Part shown: one piece after another, positions 17,338-28,455 of the stretch | Layout of the letters: each line of letters opens with the position of its first letter | Position numbering within the stretch: the first letter of the stretch is position 1 | NCBI GenBank assembly: GCA_947483555.1 | Contig: CANKMW010000014.1 | Coordinates: forward strand, 1-64,000 | DNA from: Myxococcales bacterium | GTDB lineage: Bacteria; Myxococcota_A; Polyangia; Haliangiales; Haliangiaceae | Length of the DNA: 64,000 nucleotides | Reading direction: 5' to 3' | Program-made: the position numbers and the translations under genes | The notes under the pieces: model-generated | The model's database searches: none | The model's input: only the letters and a program-made list of their open reading frames with translations | Told to the model about the DNA's origin: nothing

Positions 17338-18174
17338 GTGCGGATCGTCCCCTCGCTCATCGCGCTCGCCGGCCTCGCGGTCGGCACGCCGGTGGCTCGC
17401 GCCGAGGTGTCCGGCCTCGAGCCCAAGGTCTGGCTCGGGATCGGCTTCGAAGATCACGGTGGGATGGCCCAGGTCACCGAGGTGCACCCTGGCACCGGCG
17501 CCGAATCGGCGGGGCTGCTGGCCGACGACCAGATCGTTGCCATCGATGGCATCCCGCTGTCGATGGCGGTCGGCCTCCCCGAGCTGGTCTCGATGCGCAC
17601 GATCGGGCAGCGCATCTCGATCGACCTCCTGCGCGGTGGTCGTCACGTGCGGGTGACGCCGCGCCTGACCGTGAAGCCGACCATCGACGAGATCGTGTAT
17701 CAGCGGCTCATCGATCGCGCCTTGCCGGTGCTGACGCTCCACGATCGCCACCGCGCCGTGGTGCCGTCCTCCGAGTGGGCGCGGCGGCCGCAGGTCTGGA
17801 TGGTGTTCGACGCCAAGTGCGACCGCTGCGCGGTGGCGGCGGCGGACCTGCGGGCGCGGCTCGTCGAGTCGGGCGGCGGCGCCCCGACCGCCCCGCTGCG
17901 CGCGGTGGTGCTCGGTCACGCCGAGGAGCTCGATGCCTACCTGGCGCGCGTGCCGCTGCTCGGCACGGTGTGGCGCGTCGACCGCGGCGAGGAGCCGCGC
18001 TTTGCGATGCTGCGTCGGTTCCTCAGCGGCGTCGACATCCAGAACGATGGCGTCCTGCTCGTCATCGATCAACGTGGCGTGGTCCGCTTCGCCACCGCGG
18101 TCTCGGCGGGTGAGCCGGCGCACGAAGGCGCCTGTGCCGCGGCTGCGCGCGCGACCCGGGCGTGGCGTCCATAG
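17338..18174 (+). CDS. Secreted PDZ-domain protein with CxxC thioredoxin-like region
   Basis: A 278-residue protein starting with GTG. A Sec signal peptide ends near VARAEVS (residue 23). A PDZ domain follows (about 30-115): VTEVHPGTGAESAGLLADDQIVAIDGIPL and ISIDLLRGGRHVRVTPRL. The second half has the thioredoxin-like pattern WMVFDAKCDRCAVAAADLRARL, where CDRC is a redox-type CxxC, then VLGHAEELDAYLARVPLLGTVWRVD and VLLVIDQRGVVRFATAV, as in TlpA-like proteins. It may be a periplasmic thiol-redox or protein-quality factor, with the PDZ domain recruiting clients. Its 3' end overlaps the next gene by 13 bp, implying an operon with the VanZ-like and carbonic anhydrase genes. Confidence 0.78.
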   Translation: MRIVPSLIALAGLAVGTPVARAEVSGLEPKVWLGIGFEDHGGMAQVTEVHPGTGAESAGLLADDQIVAIDGIPLSMAVGLPELVSMRTIGQRISIDLLRGGRHVRVTPRLTVKPTIDEIVYQRLIDRALPVLTLHDRHRAVVPSSEWARRPQVWMVFDAKCDRCAVAAADLRARLVESGGGAPTAPLRAVVLGHAEELDAYLARVPLLGTVWRVDRGEEPRFAMLRRFLSGVDIQNDGVLLVIDQRGVVRFATAVSAGEPAHEGACAAAARATRAWRP

Positions 18175-18653
18175 CCGGACCCCCGCGCCGAGCCGTCGGT
18201 CCGGGCCGGCCGGCCCGATCCATTCGGCGGCGCCGGTTGGCCGCCGCCGCCGCGCTGGCGTTGATGCTGGGCGTGACGTGGATGTCGTCGCACAGCCAGC
18301 TCGACCTGCCCGATGGGCCGTGGCAAGGCCGCGACAAGCTCGCCCACGGCGCGGTGTGGTGCCTGCTCGCTGCGCTGCTGACGCTGGTGGCGGCGCGGCC
18401 GGCGCTGCGGGCGGCGGCGATCGCCATCGCCATCGCGGTCGCGTTCGGGGTCAGCGACGAGACCCACCAGTCGTGGGTTCCCGGTCGCGACGCGTCGTGG
18501 CTCGATCTGGTCGCCGACACCGTCGGCGCCGCGATCGGGGCGCTGGTGACCACATGGTACAGTGCGCGGCGATGGCCGCCGTCATCCACAGCTTCCGCGG
18601 GGTCCATCCGCGTCTCGCCGCCGACGTCTTCGTCGCCGATCTTGCCGCCGTGA
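18162..18653 (+). CDS. VanZ-like membrane protein
   Basis: A 163-residue protein with a GTG start inside the preceding gene. It has a basic N-terminus, a first helix LAAAAALALMLGVTWMSS and the VanZ-like core: GRDKLAHGAVWCLLAALL and GVSDETHQSWVPGRDASWLDLVADTVGAAIGAL, which contains the invariant DExxQ-type and RxxxxxDxxAN-like residues. Family members are poorly understood; one confers teicoplanin resistance. The last ~27 residues (Pro/Ser-rich, after WYSARRW) overlap the carbonic anhydrase gene by 82 bp in another frame and are unlikely to be functional. Confidence 0.8.
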   Translation: MASIAGPPRRAVGPGRPARSIRRRRLAAAAALALMLGVTWMSSHSQLDLPDGPWQGRDKLAHGAVWCLLAALLTLVAARPALRAAAIAIAIAVAFGVSDETHQSWVPGRDASWLDLVADTVGAAIGALVTTWYSARRWPPSSTASAGSIRVSPPTSSSPILPP

Positions 18654-19099
18654 TCGGCGACGTCGTGATCGGGTGTGGCTCGTCGATCTGGTACGGCACG
18701 GTGATCCGCGCCGACGTCGAGCCGATCCGGGTTGGCGACCAGACGTCGATCCAGGACAACTCGGTCATCCACGTCACCCACGGCGTGTCGGGAACCAGCG
18801 TTGGCGACCGGGTCACCGTCGGACACAACGTCATCCTCCACGCCTGTACCGTCGAGGACGATTGCATCATCGGCATGGGCTCCATCATCCTCGACCGCGC
18901 TCGGATCGGCCGCGGGAGCATCGTGGGTGCGGGTGCGCTGGTCACCCCGGGCACCGACATCCCGCCCGGGAGCATGGTCATGGGCTCGCCGGCGCGGGTG
19001 AAACGCACCCTCACCGACGAGGAGCGGGCGCGGATCGCGTCGAGCGCCGCGCACTACGTCGATCTGGCACGCGTGTACCGCGACGCCGCCGCGCCTTGA
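18572..19099 (+). CDS. Gamma-class carbonic anhydrase/transferase hexapeptide protein
   Basis: About 175 residues of left-handed beta-helix with hexapeptide repeats (VIGDVVIGCGSSIWYGTVIRAD onward). Zinc-ligand histidines are in SVIHVTHG and VGHNVILHAC, the arrangement of Cam/YrdA/PaaY-type proteins. Members hydrate CO2 or act as acyltransferase-like proteins; the soluble cytoplasmic form is expected. The ATG at 18572 matches family N-termini (AVIHSFRGVHPRLAADVFVAD); an ATG 18 bp upstream is also possible. The gene overlaps the VanZ-like frame by 82 bp, so translation is probably coupled. Confidence 0.92.
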   Translation: MAAVIHSFRGVHPRLAADVFVADLAAVIGDVVIGCGSSIWYGTVIRADVEPIRVGDQTSIQDNSVIHVTHGVSGTSVGDRVTVGHNVILHACTVEDDCIIGMGSIILDRARIGRGSIVGAGALVTPGTDIPPGSMVMGSPARVKRTLTDEERARIASSAAHYVDLARVYRDAAAP

Positions 19100-19212
19100 T
19101 TTCGTGCGCGTGACTCCAGTAGCGTCTAGGGGGAGCGAGCGCGAGCCGTGAAGAGTGTACGGTGTCGGCCGTCCAAGTTCGAGATGACCCAGCCTTGCGG
19201 GAGCCTTCGGCA

Positions 19213-20069
19213 GTGAGACCGCGCGCGCCGAGCGTGCTGGCGGTGGCGTTCGCCGTGGTCGCCGCCGTGGCGGCGCCCGCCCGCGCCGACAAGATCGACG
19301 ACCTGATGAGCGACCTGAAGTCCGGCAGCGACTACAAGATCCGCCTGTCGGCGGCGCTGTCGCTCGCCAAGCTGAACGACAAGCGTGCCATCCCGGCGTT
19401 CGTCGTGGCGCTGACCGACAAGGACAAGACCGTGCGCGGTGCGGCGGCGGTGTCGCTGGGCAAGCTGATCGACGCCAAGACGCCGGCGGCGCAGAAGAAG
19501 CAGGTCGTCACCGCGCTGACCACGATGATCGGCAAGGAGTCCAGCGACTCGGTCAAGAAGCAAGCCGAGAAGACGCTGGCCACCATCAATGCGATCGGCG
19601 GTACCGCCGCACCGGTCGGTGCCGGCAGCGTCTACATCGACGTCGGCCCCATGTCGTCGAAGGCTGCCAGCGGCGACAACAGCAAGCTCAAGGCGCTGAT
19701 GAAGAAGACCACCGACAAGACCTTCGGGTCCAAGGGGCAGCCCATGATCCTGGCCTGGCCGGGCGGCAAGTCCCCGTCACGCAAGGACCTGGACGCGAAG
19801 AAGGCGACCGGATTCCACGTCGACGGGACCCTCACCGAGCTGACGGTGAAAGAAAAGGGGGCGGCGGCCACGGTCTCCTGTAAAGTCAGCATGTTGATCG
19901 CGACCTTCCCGGAGAAGAGCGTGTTCGGGTTTCTCAACGGTGGTGCCAGCGTGACCGCGTCGAGCGACGCCAGCGACATCGCGCTGGCGTCGGAGGACTG
20001 TCTCATCGCCGTGGTCGAGGACCTGGTCGCCAAGAAGATCATCCCGACCATCAAGATCAAGGCCGGTCT

Positions 20070-20073
<4 letters not shown>
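19213..20073 (+). CDS. Secreted HEAT-repeat protein
   Basis: About 286 residues from the GTG at 19213, which places a clean signal peptide (cleavage near PARA-D) at the N-terminus; an upstream GTG at 19162 would add 17 residues. The mature N-terminal half is made of HEAT-like helix pairs (DLKSGSDYKIRLSAALSLAKLNDKRAIPAFVVAL, then VRGAAAVSLGKLI). The C-terminal half is a Lys-rich alpha/beta domain I do not recognise (VYIDVGPMSSKA..., GFHVDGTLTELTVKE). It overlaps the following HAMP-like membrane gene by 4 bp (GTGA), so they are one operon and probably one envelope complex. Confidence 0.8.
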
Positions 20074-20994
<921 letters not shown>

Positions 20995-21002
<8 letters not shown>

Positions 21003-21693
21003 GAAGGAGATCCCGCCCGCGGTGGTGGTCCAGGGCGGCAAGGTCCCGGGCGACGTACCGTCGAAGACCGGCGGTCCGGCGAAGCGGTCGAGACACCATC
21101 GCCGGCTCTCGAACTACCTGCTCGACAAGCAGATGCAGCTTCGCTACGTCATCGCGGTCACCGCGGTGTCGATGGTGATCGCGGGGACGCTGGGCTGGAT
21201 GATCTATCGCCAGGAGCATCGGGCGTCGGAGGATCTGGTCGCCGGGCTCGCCGATCTCACCGGCGACGACGACTCGCTCAAGGAGTACCAGCGCGACACC
21301 GAGGCCGACATCGAGTCGCGCGATCGGCGCCTGCTGCTCTACATGATCGGCGTCGGCGTCGGCCTGACCGTGATCCTGTCCAGTTACCTGGTGATCATGA
21401 CCCACAAGGTCGCCGGGCCGCTGTTCAAGATCGGCATCTACATGGAGCAGATGGCGGAAGGGCGCATCGGCAACACCACCGCCCTGCGCAAGGGCGACAT
21501 GCTCATCGACTTCTACGACGCGTTCCGCGAATCGCACGGCGCCTTGCGCGTGCGCCTCAAGGGCGACACCGCCGCGATGGCCGCGCTGGTCAAGGCGCTC
21601 GCGGCCGCACCCGGTGAGCTGGGCGGGGCTGCCGGCGACGAGCTCGACGAGCTGCGCCGTCACGTCGAGGCGCGCGAGAAATCGCTGGCCTGA
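20995..21693 (+). CDS. Second HAMP-like two-helix membrane protein (paralogue)
   Basis: About 232 residues from TTG 20995, chosen because AAGGAGG (20982-20988) lies 6 bp upstream and the gene then overlaps the previous stop by 8 bp. Plan: LLDKQMQLRYVIAVTAVSMVIAGTLGWMIY (helix 1), a loop much shorter than in the paralogue, helix 2 (LLLYMIGVGVGLTVILSSYLVI), then MTHKVAGPLFKIGIYMEQMAEGRIGNTTALRKGDML, a HAMP-like module shared almost word for word with the upstream protein. It ends in a helical tail. The pair could form a heterodimeric transmembrane sensor or scaffold with the secreted HEAT protein. Confidence 0.8.
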
Positions 21694-21791
21694 CTGGCCT
21701 GACCCAGAGGCGCTGGGGTTAGCACCCCGGCGCCCCGTCGGTTGCACCGGTTGCGGCTGTCGCTGCGCCGCGTGTGTTAGCGTCGGTCGCG

Positions 21792-23705
21792 ATGACGACG
21801 CTGGTCGAGCTCGGGGACCGCTACTGGGCGCTCGGCTTGCCCGCCGCTGCCAAGAGCGTCTTCGCACGAGCGCTGGCGGCCGCCGACGCCCACGATGCGA
21901 TCCCGGCGCGCCGCCTCGCCGAGCTGGCGCTCGCGGTTGGCGACACCGCCGGGGCTCGCCGCCACGCTGCCGAGGTCGCGCGCCGCGAGCCGGGGCCGGC
22001 GGCACGGGTCCTGCTCGGCCAGGCCCAGCTGGTCGCTGGCGAGACCAGCGCGGCACGGATGTCGTTCACCGCAGCGATCGAGAGCGCGTCGGTGACCCGG
22101 CCGCAGCGCGCCCGGGCCCGGCTCGGCCTGGCCGCGGCCGCCGGGTTCGATGGCGACACCGCCGGCGCCACCGCCAACGCGATGACCGCGTTGACCGATC
22201 TCGCCGACGGCCTCGGTGATGCCACCGTCGACCTCGCCGATCGGATCGCGCTCTGCGACCGCGAGGTCGGGTTGTTCGAGGAGATCGCCGCCCGGGTCGC
22301 GGCCTCCGGCCAGGGTGGCGAAGCGGCCGCGCACCTCGACGCGATCAGGCTCCGAACGCCCGACGCACCGACCGGCATGTGGAGCGCGCTGCTCGGCGGT
22401 GCCCGCGCGGCCCACGGCGAGCGCGTGATGTCCGATGTCGATCTCGAGGTGGCGCTCGCCGCCGAGGCCGCCGCCCGTCCGGCGTCGCGGGTGGTGCGCC
22501 TGCGCCTGGTCGAGCGCCAGCTGCGCCGCCGCTACCAGGATCCATCGGCCCGCGAGGCGGCGGTCGGCGAGCTGCACGGCCTGGCCAACCAGCTCGAGGC
22601 CGAGGCCAACCCGGAGTCGACCGTCGAGCTGGCCCGGGTGTGGTTCCTGCTGGCGGCCGCCTACGAGGACGATCAGTCCAACGCCGCCAAGGCCGAGGTC
22701 GCGTACCGCAAGGGGCTGCGGCTGCGGCCCGGCCACGCCGAGGCGGCGTGCCGGCTGGCGATCCTCATCCTCGACCGCGGCGACACCGAGGCCGCGCTGG
22801 CGGAGATCGAGCGCGCCTTGCGGATCGACGCTGGCCACGGCCAGGCGTGGCGCAACGCGGCCCGGATGCTCGACGCCTCGAGCCCGGCGCTGGGCGATGT
22901 GGTCGAGCGACTGCTCGACGCCGCCTTGCCGGGTGCCGGCGCCGCCGCCGGGCACGTGGCGCCGCGGCTGGTCACGGCCACCGCCGAGATCGCGCGTGGC
23001 GACGTGCTGGCCGGCGTCTACGCCCACGGCCATCGGGTCAAGAACCTGCTCGGCATCATCGGCTCGCGCACGCGCAGCGCTCGCAAGCTCGCCGGCGAGG
23101 GCGAGTTGAGCGACAAGCTGCGCGATCTCGAGCGCGAGGTCACGGCGCTCTACGAGGAGTGGGCGCAGTACCTGCGCTCGATGCAGGCGACCGGCCCGAC
23201 CATCGAGATCGTGCCGGTGGTGCCGCTGGTGAACGAGGTGGTCGCGGCCGCGGCGGCGCGGGCCCAGGTGACGATCGACCTGCACATCGCCTCGACGCTG
23301 CCGGATCTGCGCGGCGATCGGATGCTGCTGCGCGAGGCGTTGCTCAACGTGATCCAGAACGCCGCCGACGCCGCCGACAAGACCCAGGGCTCGGTCACGG
23401 TCACGGCGCGGCAGCTGGCCACGCTGTCGGCGCCGGCGATCGAGGTCGTGGTCGCCGACACCGGGCCGGGCATTCCGCGCGCCGAGCTCGGCCGCATCTT
23501 CGTGCCCGGCTACACCACCAAGGAGACCGGCTCGGGGGTCGGCTTGACCATCGCCGAGCGCGTGATCACGGCCCACCACGGCCGCATCCTGGTCGACAGC
23601 GAGGAGGGCCGGGGAACGGTGATCACCGTGATCCTGCCCACCGACCTCGGTGGCTTCGCCAGCCTGGGCGCGCTGGCGCCGATGCGCGATCCCGGAGGCA
23701 TGTAG
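21792..23705 (+). CDS. TPR-containing histidine kinase of the Psp operon
   Basis: About 637 residues, with no membrane segments. Residues about 1-400 are helical repeats with TPR character (for example AKAEVAYRKGLRLRPGHAEAACRLAILILDRGDTEAALAEIERAL). The kinase core is unusual: the likely phosphoacceptor is H414 in YAHGHRVKNLLGIIGS, an H-box of the HxxxN type, followed by HATPase motifs NVIQNAADAADK, DTGPGIPR and GSGVGLTIAERVITAHHG. It is followed after 1 bp by the sigma-54 activator gene and then pspA. The TPR region presumably senses a protein partner rather than a small molecule. ATG 21792 fits best. Confidence 0.88.
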   Translation: MTTLVELGDRYWALGLPAAAKSVFARALAAADAHDAIPARRLAELALAVGDTAGARRHAAEVARREPGPAARVLLGQAQLVAGETSAARMSFTAAIESASVTRPQRARARLGLAAAAGFDGDTAGATANAMTALTDLADGLGDATVDLADRIALCDREVGLFEEIAARVAASGQGGEAAAHLDAIRLRTPDAPTGMWSALLGGARAAHGERVMSDVDLEVALAAEAAARPASRVVRLRLVERQLRRRYQDPSAREAAVGELHGLANQLEAEANPESTVELARVWFLLAAAYEDDQSNAAKAEVAYRKGLRLRPGHAEAACRLAILILDRGDTEAALAEIERALRIDAGHGQAWRNAARMLDASSPALGDVVERLLDAALPGAGAAAGHVAPRLVTATAEIARGDVLAGVYAHGHRVKNLLGIIGSRTRSARKLAGEGELSDKLRDLEREVTALYEEWAQYLRSMQATGPTIEIVPVVPLVNEVVAAAAARAQVTIDLHIASTLPDLRGDRMLLREALLNVIQNAADAADKTQGSVTVTARQLATLSAPAIEVVVADTGPGIPRAELGRIFVPGYTTKETGSGVGLTIAERVITAHHGRILVDSEEGRGTVITVILPTDLGGFASLGALAPMRDPGGM

Positions 23706-23706
23706 G

Positions 23707-25143
<1,437 letters not shown>

Positions 25144-25146
25144 ACC

Positions 25147-25944
25147 ATGGGCCTGTTCTCGCGCATGAAGGATGGGATCAAGTCGAAGGCCAACGCCGCC
25201 CTCGACAAGGCCATCGATCCCGCCCAGGAGGTCGAGATGGCGATCATGGAGCTCGAGGATCAGCGCAAGGCCGCGTTGCAGGAGCTGATCAGCTACAAGG
25301 CCACCGCTCGCCAGCTGGATGACGACATCAAGCGCAAGGAAGAGCGAGCCGCGACCTGGGAGAAGCGCGCGATGACCGCGGTCAAGGCCGGCGACGACGA
25401 CGCCGCCAGGACCGCGCTCAAGGAACAGAAGAGCTGCCTGATCGAGGCCGAGAAGATCAAGCGCGACCGCGACGAGGCGGCCAGCTACGCCATCCGGCTC
25501 AACAAGAGCCGCAAGGAGTTCGAGGTCAAGCTGCAGATCTTGAAGCTCAAGAAGGGCACGCTGGCGACCCAGATCGCGGCCGCCCGCTCGGCCGGTGGTG
25601 ACGCGTTCGGCAATGACAGCTCGGTGTGGGACAAGTTCAAGTCGGCCGAGGATCGAATCGAGGAGGATGTCATCGCCACCGAGGTCGACTCCGCGATGCG
25701 CGGCGAGCAGGCCGGCGAGGCCGAGCTCGAGGCCCGCATCCTCGGCGCCGGCGCCGCGGCGGGGGTGAGCGGCACCGGCGCCGGCGGTACCGACGACCAG
25801 CTGGCCGCGATCAAGGCCAAGGTCGCGGTCGACCGCGAGGCCCGGCACAAGGCGATCGCGGCGACGCAGGCCAAGGCGCTGGCGGCTGGCAAGCGGGGGC
25901 CGGGTGACGATGGCGATGGCGCCCAGGGTGGAGGGGGCACGTGA
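25147..25944 (+). CDS. pspA: PspA/IM30/Vipp1-family membrane stress protein
   Basis: A 265-residue, highly charged coiled-coil protein. It begins with the amphipathic GLFSRMKDGIKSKANAALDKAIDPAQEVEMAI, the PspA/Vipp1 membrane-binding helix, and continues with long helices (DQRKAALQELISYKATARQLDDDIKRKEERAATWEKRAM). A Gly-rich acidic C-terminal tail (GPGDDGDGAQGGGGT) is unusual. It forms ESCRT-III-like oligomers at stressed inner membranes. It starts 3 bp after the activator gene, with no room for a promoter, so it is part of the kinase-activator operon rather than only its target. Confidence 0.93.
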   Translation: MGLFSRMKDGIKSKANAALDKAIDPAQEVEMAIMELEDQRKAALQELISYKATARQLDDDIKRKEERAATWEKRAMTAVKAGDDDAARTALKEQKSCLIEAEKIKRDRDEAASYAIRLNKSRKEFEVKLQILKLKKGTLATQIAAARSAGGDAFGNDSSVWDKFKSAEDRIEEDVIATEVDSAMRGEQAGEAELEARILGAGAAAGVSGTGAGGTDDQLAAIKAKVAVDREARHKAIAATQAKALAAGKRGPGDDGDGAQGGGGT

Positions 25945-26336
25945 GCGAGCCCAACGACGACGACGCGCTGCTGATGCGCTTGCGCGACCTGGCGCTGGTC
26001 GACCTCGATGCCCTGCTGTCGGGGGCCGAGGGCACGGCCTACGAGCAGCTCCTGATCTCCCACGCCGAGGATCTCGAGGACGCGCTGCGAACGGCGCGGG
26101 CGCGGGCGGTGGAGCTGAGCAAGCTCATCGTCAGCGCCGATCCCCTGGTGCTGCTCGATGCCGGCCACGGTGTGCGGGCCCGTGACGGGGGTCGCGAAGC
26201 GGCCGATCGCACCGGCCGGCGGCTGGGAGCCCGGGCGGCCGCGTGCCGGAGCCTGGCGCGGCTCGACGATCTATCGGCGGGCCTGTACCCGCGGCTGGTC
26301 GAGGCCGACCGCCGGCGGGCGTCGCTGCCCGGGTGA
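25941..26336 (+). CDS. Small PspA-operon protein, unknown function
   Basis: A 131-residue acidic-then-basic helical protein overlapping pspA by 4 bp (GTGA), so it is translationally coupled. The first ~75 residues (LLMRLRDLALVDLDALLSGAEGTAYEQLLISHAEDLEDALRTARARAVELSKLI) look like a helical hairpin; the last 60 are Arg/Ala rich and less constrained. I recognise no family. Its coupling to pspA suggests a PspA-binding or membrane-integrity role. Confidence 0.65.
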   Translation: MSEPNDDDALLMRLRDLALVDLDALLSGAEGTAYEQLLISHAEDLEDALRTARARAVELSKLIVSADPLVLLDAGHGVRARDGGREAADRTGRRLGARAAACRSLARLDDLSAGLYPRLVEADRRRASLPG

Positions 26337-26410
26337 TCGGGCCGGGACCGCAGCCCGGCGTCCGGCCCTGGCTTCTGTGGCCTGGGGCCCCAAGGAACCC
26401 GCGGCGGCCA

Positions 26411-26440
26411 TTGTCCTATTGCCGTCACCCTTCCTATAGT
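26411..26440 (+). promoter_or_regulatory. Candidate sigma-70 promoter of the ECF sigma gene
   Basis: TTGTCC (26411-26416) and TATAGT (26435-26440) are separated by 18 bp, just upstream of the sigma-factor start at 26449. The predicted leader would be very short. This is a prediction from consensus only. Confidence 0.45.
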
Positions 26441-26448
26441 GCGCGGTG

Positions 26449-27063
26449 ATGGCGGAGGACGAGGCCGACCTCCTCACACGCGCACGGCAGGGTGACGCCG
26501 CTGCCTTTGGCGCCCTCGTGCGCCTTCATCAGAGACGCGTGTACGCCGCCGCCCTCCACGTGACCGGGAACCACAGTGACGCTGACGACGTCACCCAGGA
26601 GTCGTTCGTTCGCGCCTTTCGCGGGCTGGCCTCGTTCGACGGTCGCGCGGACTTCTTCACCTGGCTCTACCGCATCGCCGTCAACACCGCGCTCAACCGG
26701 CTGCGATCCACCAAGCGCGCCACCGCCCTGGCCACCGCGGGCGCCGCCGAGGTGGCCCAGGTCGGTGGGCGCCCCGAAGGGCTGGGCGCGCCGCACCTGT
26801 TGCCCGACGAGCTTGCCGCCCTCGGCGAGCAGGTTCGCGCCACGCTGGTGGCGATGTCGGAGCTGTCACCGCCGTTGCGCGTCACGCTGGTGCTGGCCAC
26901 CGTCGAGGGGCTCGGGCACAAGCAGATCGCCGAGATCCTCGACATCCCCGAGGGCACGGTGGCGTGGCGCGTGAACGAGGCGCGACGGATCCTGCGCGAG
27001 CGCATGGGCCAGGACGCGCCGGTGACCCGCGGCGCCACGAAAACCCGTGGGCCAGGCCGCTAG
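26449..27063 (+). CDS. ECF RNA polymerase sigma factor
   Basis: About 204 residues. Sigma region 2 is AFGALVRLHQRRVYAAALHVTGNHSDADDVTQESFVRAFRGLASFDGRADFFTWLYRIAVNTALNRLRS, with the DDVTQESFV and FTWLYRIAVN core-binding motifs. Region 4 is LSPPLRVTLVLATVEGLGHKQIAEILDIPEGTVAWRVNEARRILRERM. GTG (26446) and ATG (26449) are both possible; the ATG is preferred. It is followed after 33 bp by a membrane-anchored AgmX-like protein that could act as its anti-sigma or be its target. A good promoter precedes it. Confidence 0.93.
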   Translation: MAEDEADLLTRARQGDAAAFGALVRLHQRRVYAAALHVTGNHSDADDVTQESFVRAFRGLASFDGRADFFTWLYRIAVNTALNRLRSTKRATALATAGAAEVAQVGGRPEGLGAPHLLPDELAALGEQVRATLVAMSELSPPLRVTLVLATVEGLGHKQIAEILDIPEGTVAWRVNEARRILRERMGQDAPVTRGATKTRGPGR

Positions 27064-27096
27064 GCCCGGTACACTCGATCACCGAATTCTTGCATC

Positions 27097-28404
27097 ATGA
27101 CCGACGAGATCGACGACCAGATCCGAGCCGCTGCGAAGGCCCACGAAGCCCTCGCCGCGGCGGATTATTTCGATGGTCTCCCGGCCCGAGTGATGGCACG
27201 ACTCGCTCGCTCACCGCGTGAACCCGAGGTTGCGATGATGTCAGAGACCAACAACGACTCTCCCCGTGGTGCGATTCCTCCACCGGCCGGTGATGCCAGG
27301 CGCCCGGAGCCCACCGGTGACGCCGAGAGCAACGAGGACTCCGGGCTGCACGACGTCAAGTCGCTGGCCCAGACCACCAAGCAGCGGATCTCGCGGCGCA
27401 TCACCAGCCAGCACGACGCGTACAACGAGTCGCTGCTGTCGTCGTCGCAGAGCGGGCTGCGTGCGGTCGCGTTGCCGGCGCCGGCGCAGATCGTCTCGCT
27501 GCCTGATCTGCCGCCCGGCGCGGTGGCGGGTCGTGGCGATCGCGGTGCCGCGGTGTCGCCGATCGGTGCCCGCAACAAGACGATCTGGGTCGTCGCCGTC
27601 GGTGGCGTGCTCGCGGCGGCGGCGGCGGCGGCGATCGTGATCGGCAGCGGCGGCGGCGGCAAGGAGGCGGCTGATGGCCTGCTGGCCGCGGGGAGCGCGA
27701 CCGCGGTCGAACAGGCCGCCGACTCCGCCAGCTCGAAGCTGGCGACGACCGGGGGCTCGGCCGCGGTCGCCGCCGGTTCGGGATCGGCGACGGCGACCGT
27801 CACGGCGCTCGCCGATCCGGCGGCGCCCGCGCCCGGCCAAGGCTCGGGTGAGGTTGGTGCGGCCGGAGCCGCGAAGGACCGCGCCGGCAAGCCCGACGAC
27901 GGACGCGCCGGCAAGGGCGCCGACGCGCGCGACGGCAAGCCCGGTGGCGACAAGGCCGCGGGCGGCGGCAAGGGGCCCAAGGGCGATGACAAGCCGAAGC
28001 TCGGCGCTGGCGGCGGCGGTGGCGCGGGCGCCGGCAGCGGCGACAAGTCGATCGAGGATCTGCTGGCCCAGGCCTCGGGCGGGGCGCAGAAGGCCACGGA
28101 TCAAGGCGGCGGCGACAGCGCCAAGCCCGAGAAGACCGGCCTCGACGGCAAGGACATCCGGACCGGGATGGGGGCGGTCGCCGGCAAGGCGCAGGCGTGC
28201 GTCGACCAGCACGGTGTTGCCGGTCACGTGAAGGTCAAGGCGGTGGTCGACACCAGCGGCAAGGTCAGCAAGGTCGACGTCACCGGAGAGTTCGCCGGAA
28301 CTCCCACCGGCTCGTGCGTGGCCGCGGCGGCCAGGAGCGCCTCCTTCCCGTCCTGGACCGGCGTGCCGATGACCATCAGCTACGGCTTCACCCTGCAAGA
28401 GTAG
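27097..28404 (+). CDS. AgmX/TonB-like membrane protein, possible anti-sigma factor
   Basis: A 435-residue protein. The cytoplasmic N-terminus has an acidic ADYFDGLPARVMARLARSPREP segment like the anti-sigma/zf-HC2-type regions that follow ECF genes. A single transmembrane helix (KTIWVVAVGGVLAAAAAAAIVIG, about 165-187) leads to a long Ala/Gly/Lys-rich low-complexity periplasmic linker. The C-terminal domain (IRTGMGAVAGKAQACVDQ... VKVKAVVDTSGKVSKVDVTGEF... ASFPSW) resembles the AgmX/PglI C-terminal domain of gliding and surface proteins, with a GKV strand. It is paired with the ECF sigma gene, suggesting signal transfer across the envelope. Confidence 0.78.
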   Translation: MTDEIDDQIRAAAKAHEALAAADYFDGLPARVMARLARSPREPEVAMMSETNNDSPRGAIPPPAGDARRPEPTGDAESNEDSGLHDVKSLAQTTKQRISRRITSQHDAYNESLLSSSQSGLRAVALPAPAQIVSLPDLPPGAVAGRGDRGAAVSPIGARNKTIWVVAVGGVLAAAAAAAIVIGSGGGGKEAADGLLAAGSATAVEQAADSASSKLATTGGSAAVAAGSGSATATVTALADPAAPAPGQGSGEVGAAGAAKDRAGKPDDGRAGKGADARDGKPGGDKAAGGGKGPKGDDKPKLGAGGGGGAGAGSGDKSIEDLLAQASGGAQKATDQGGGDSAKPEKTGLDGKDIRTGMGAVAGKAQACVDQHGVAGHVKVKAVVDTSGKVSKVDVTGEFAGTPTGSCVAAAARSASFPSWTGVPMTISYGFTLQE

Positions 28405-28455
28405 CGCCGCGCCGCTTGCCCGACCGGAGGGCAACGGCCACACTCGCCGTTCGCC

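Noticed and set aside
21694..21791. Sigma-54 promoter for the Psp operon
   Set aside because: GTTGCACCGGTTGCGG resembles the consensus, but GC and TTGC elements are 3 bp apart instead of the required spacing; not supported.
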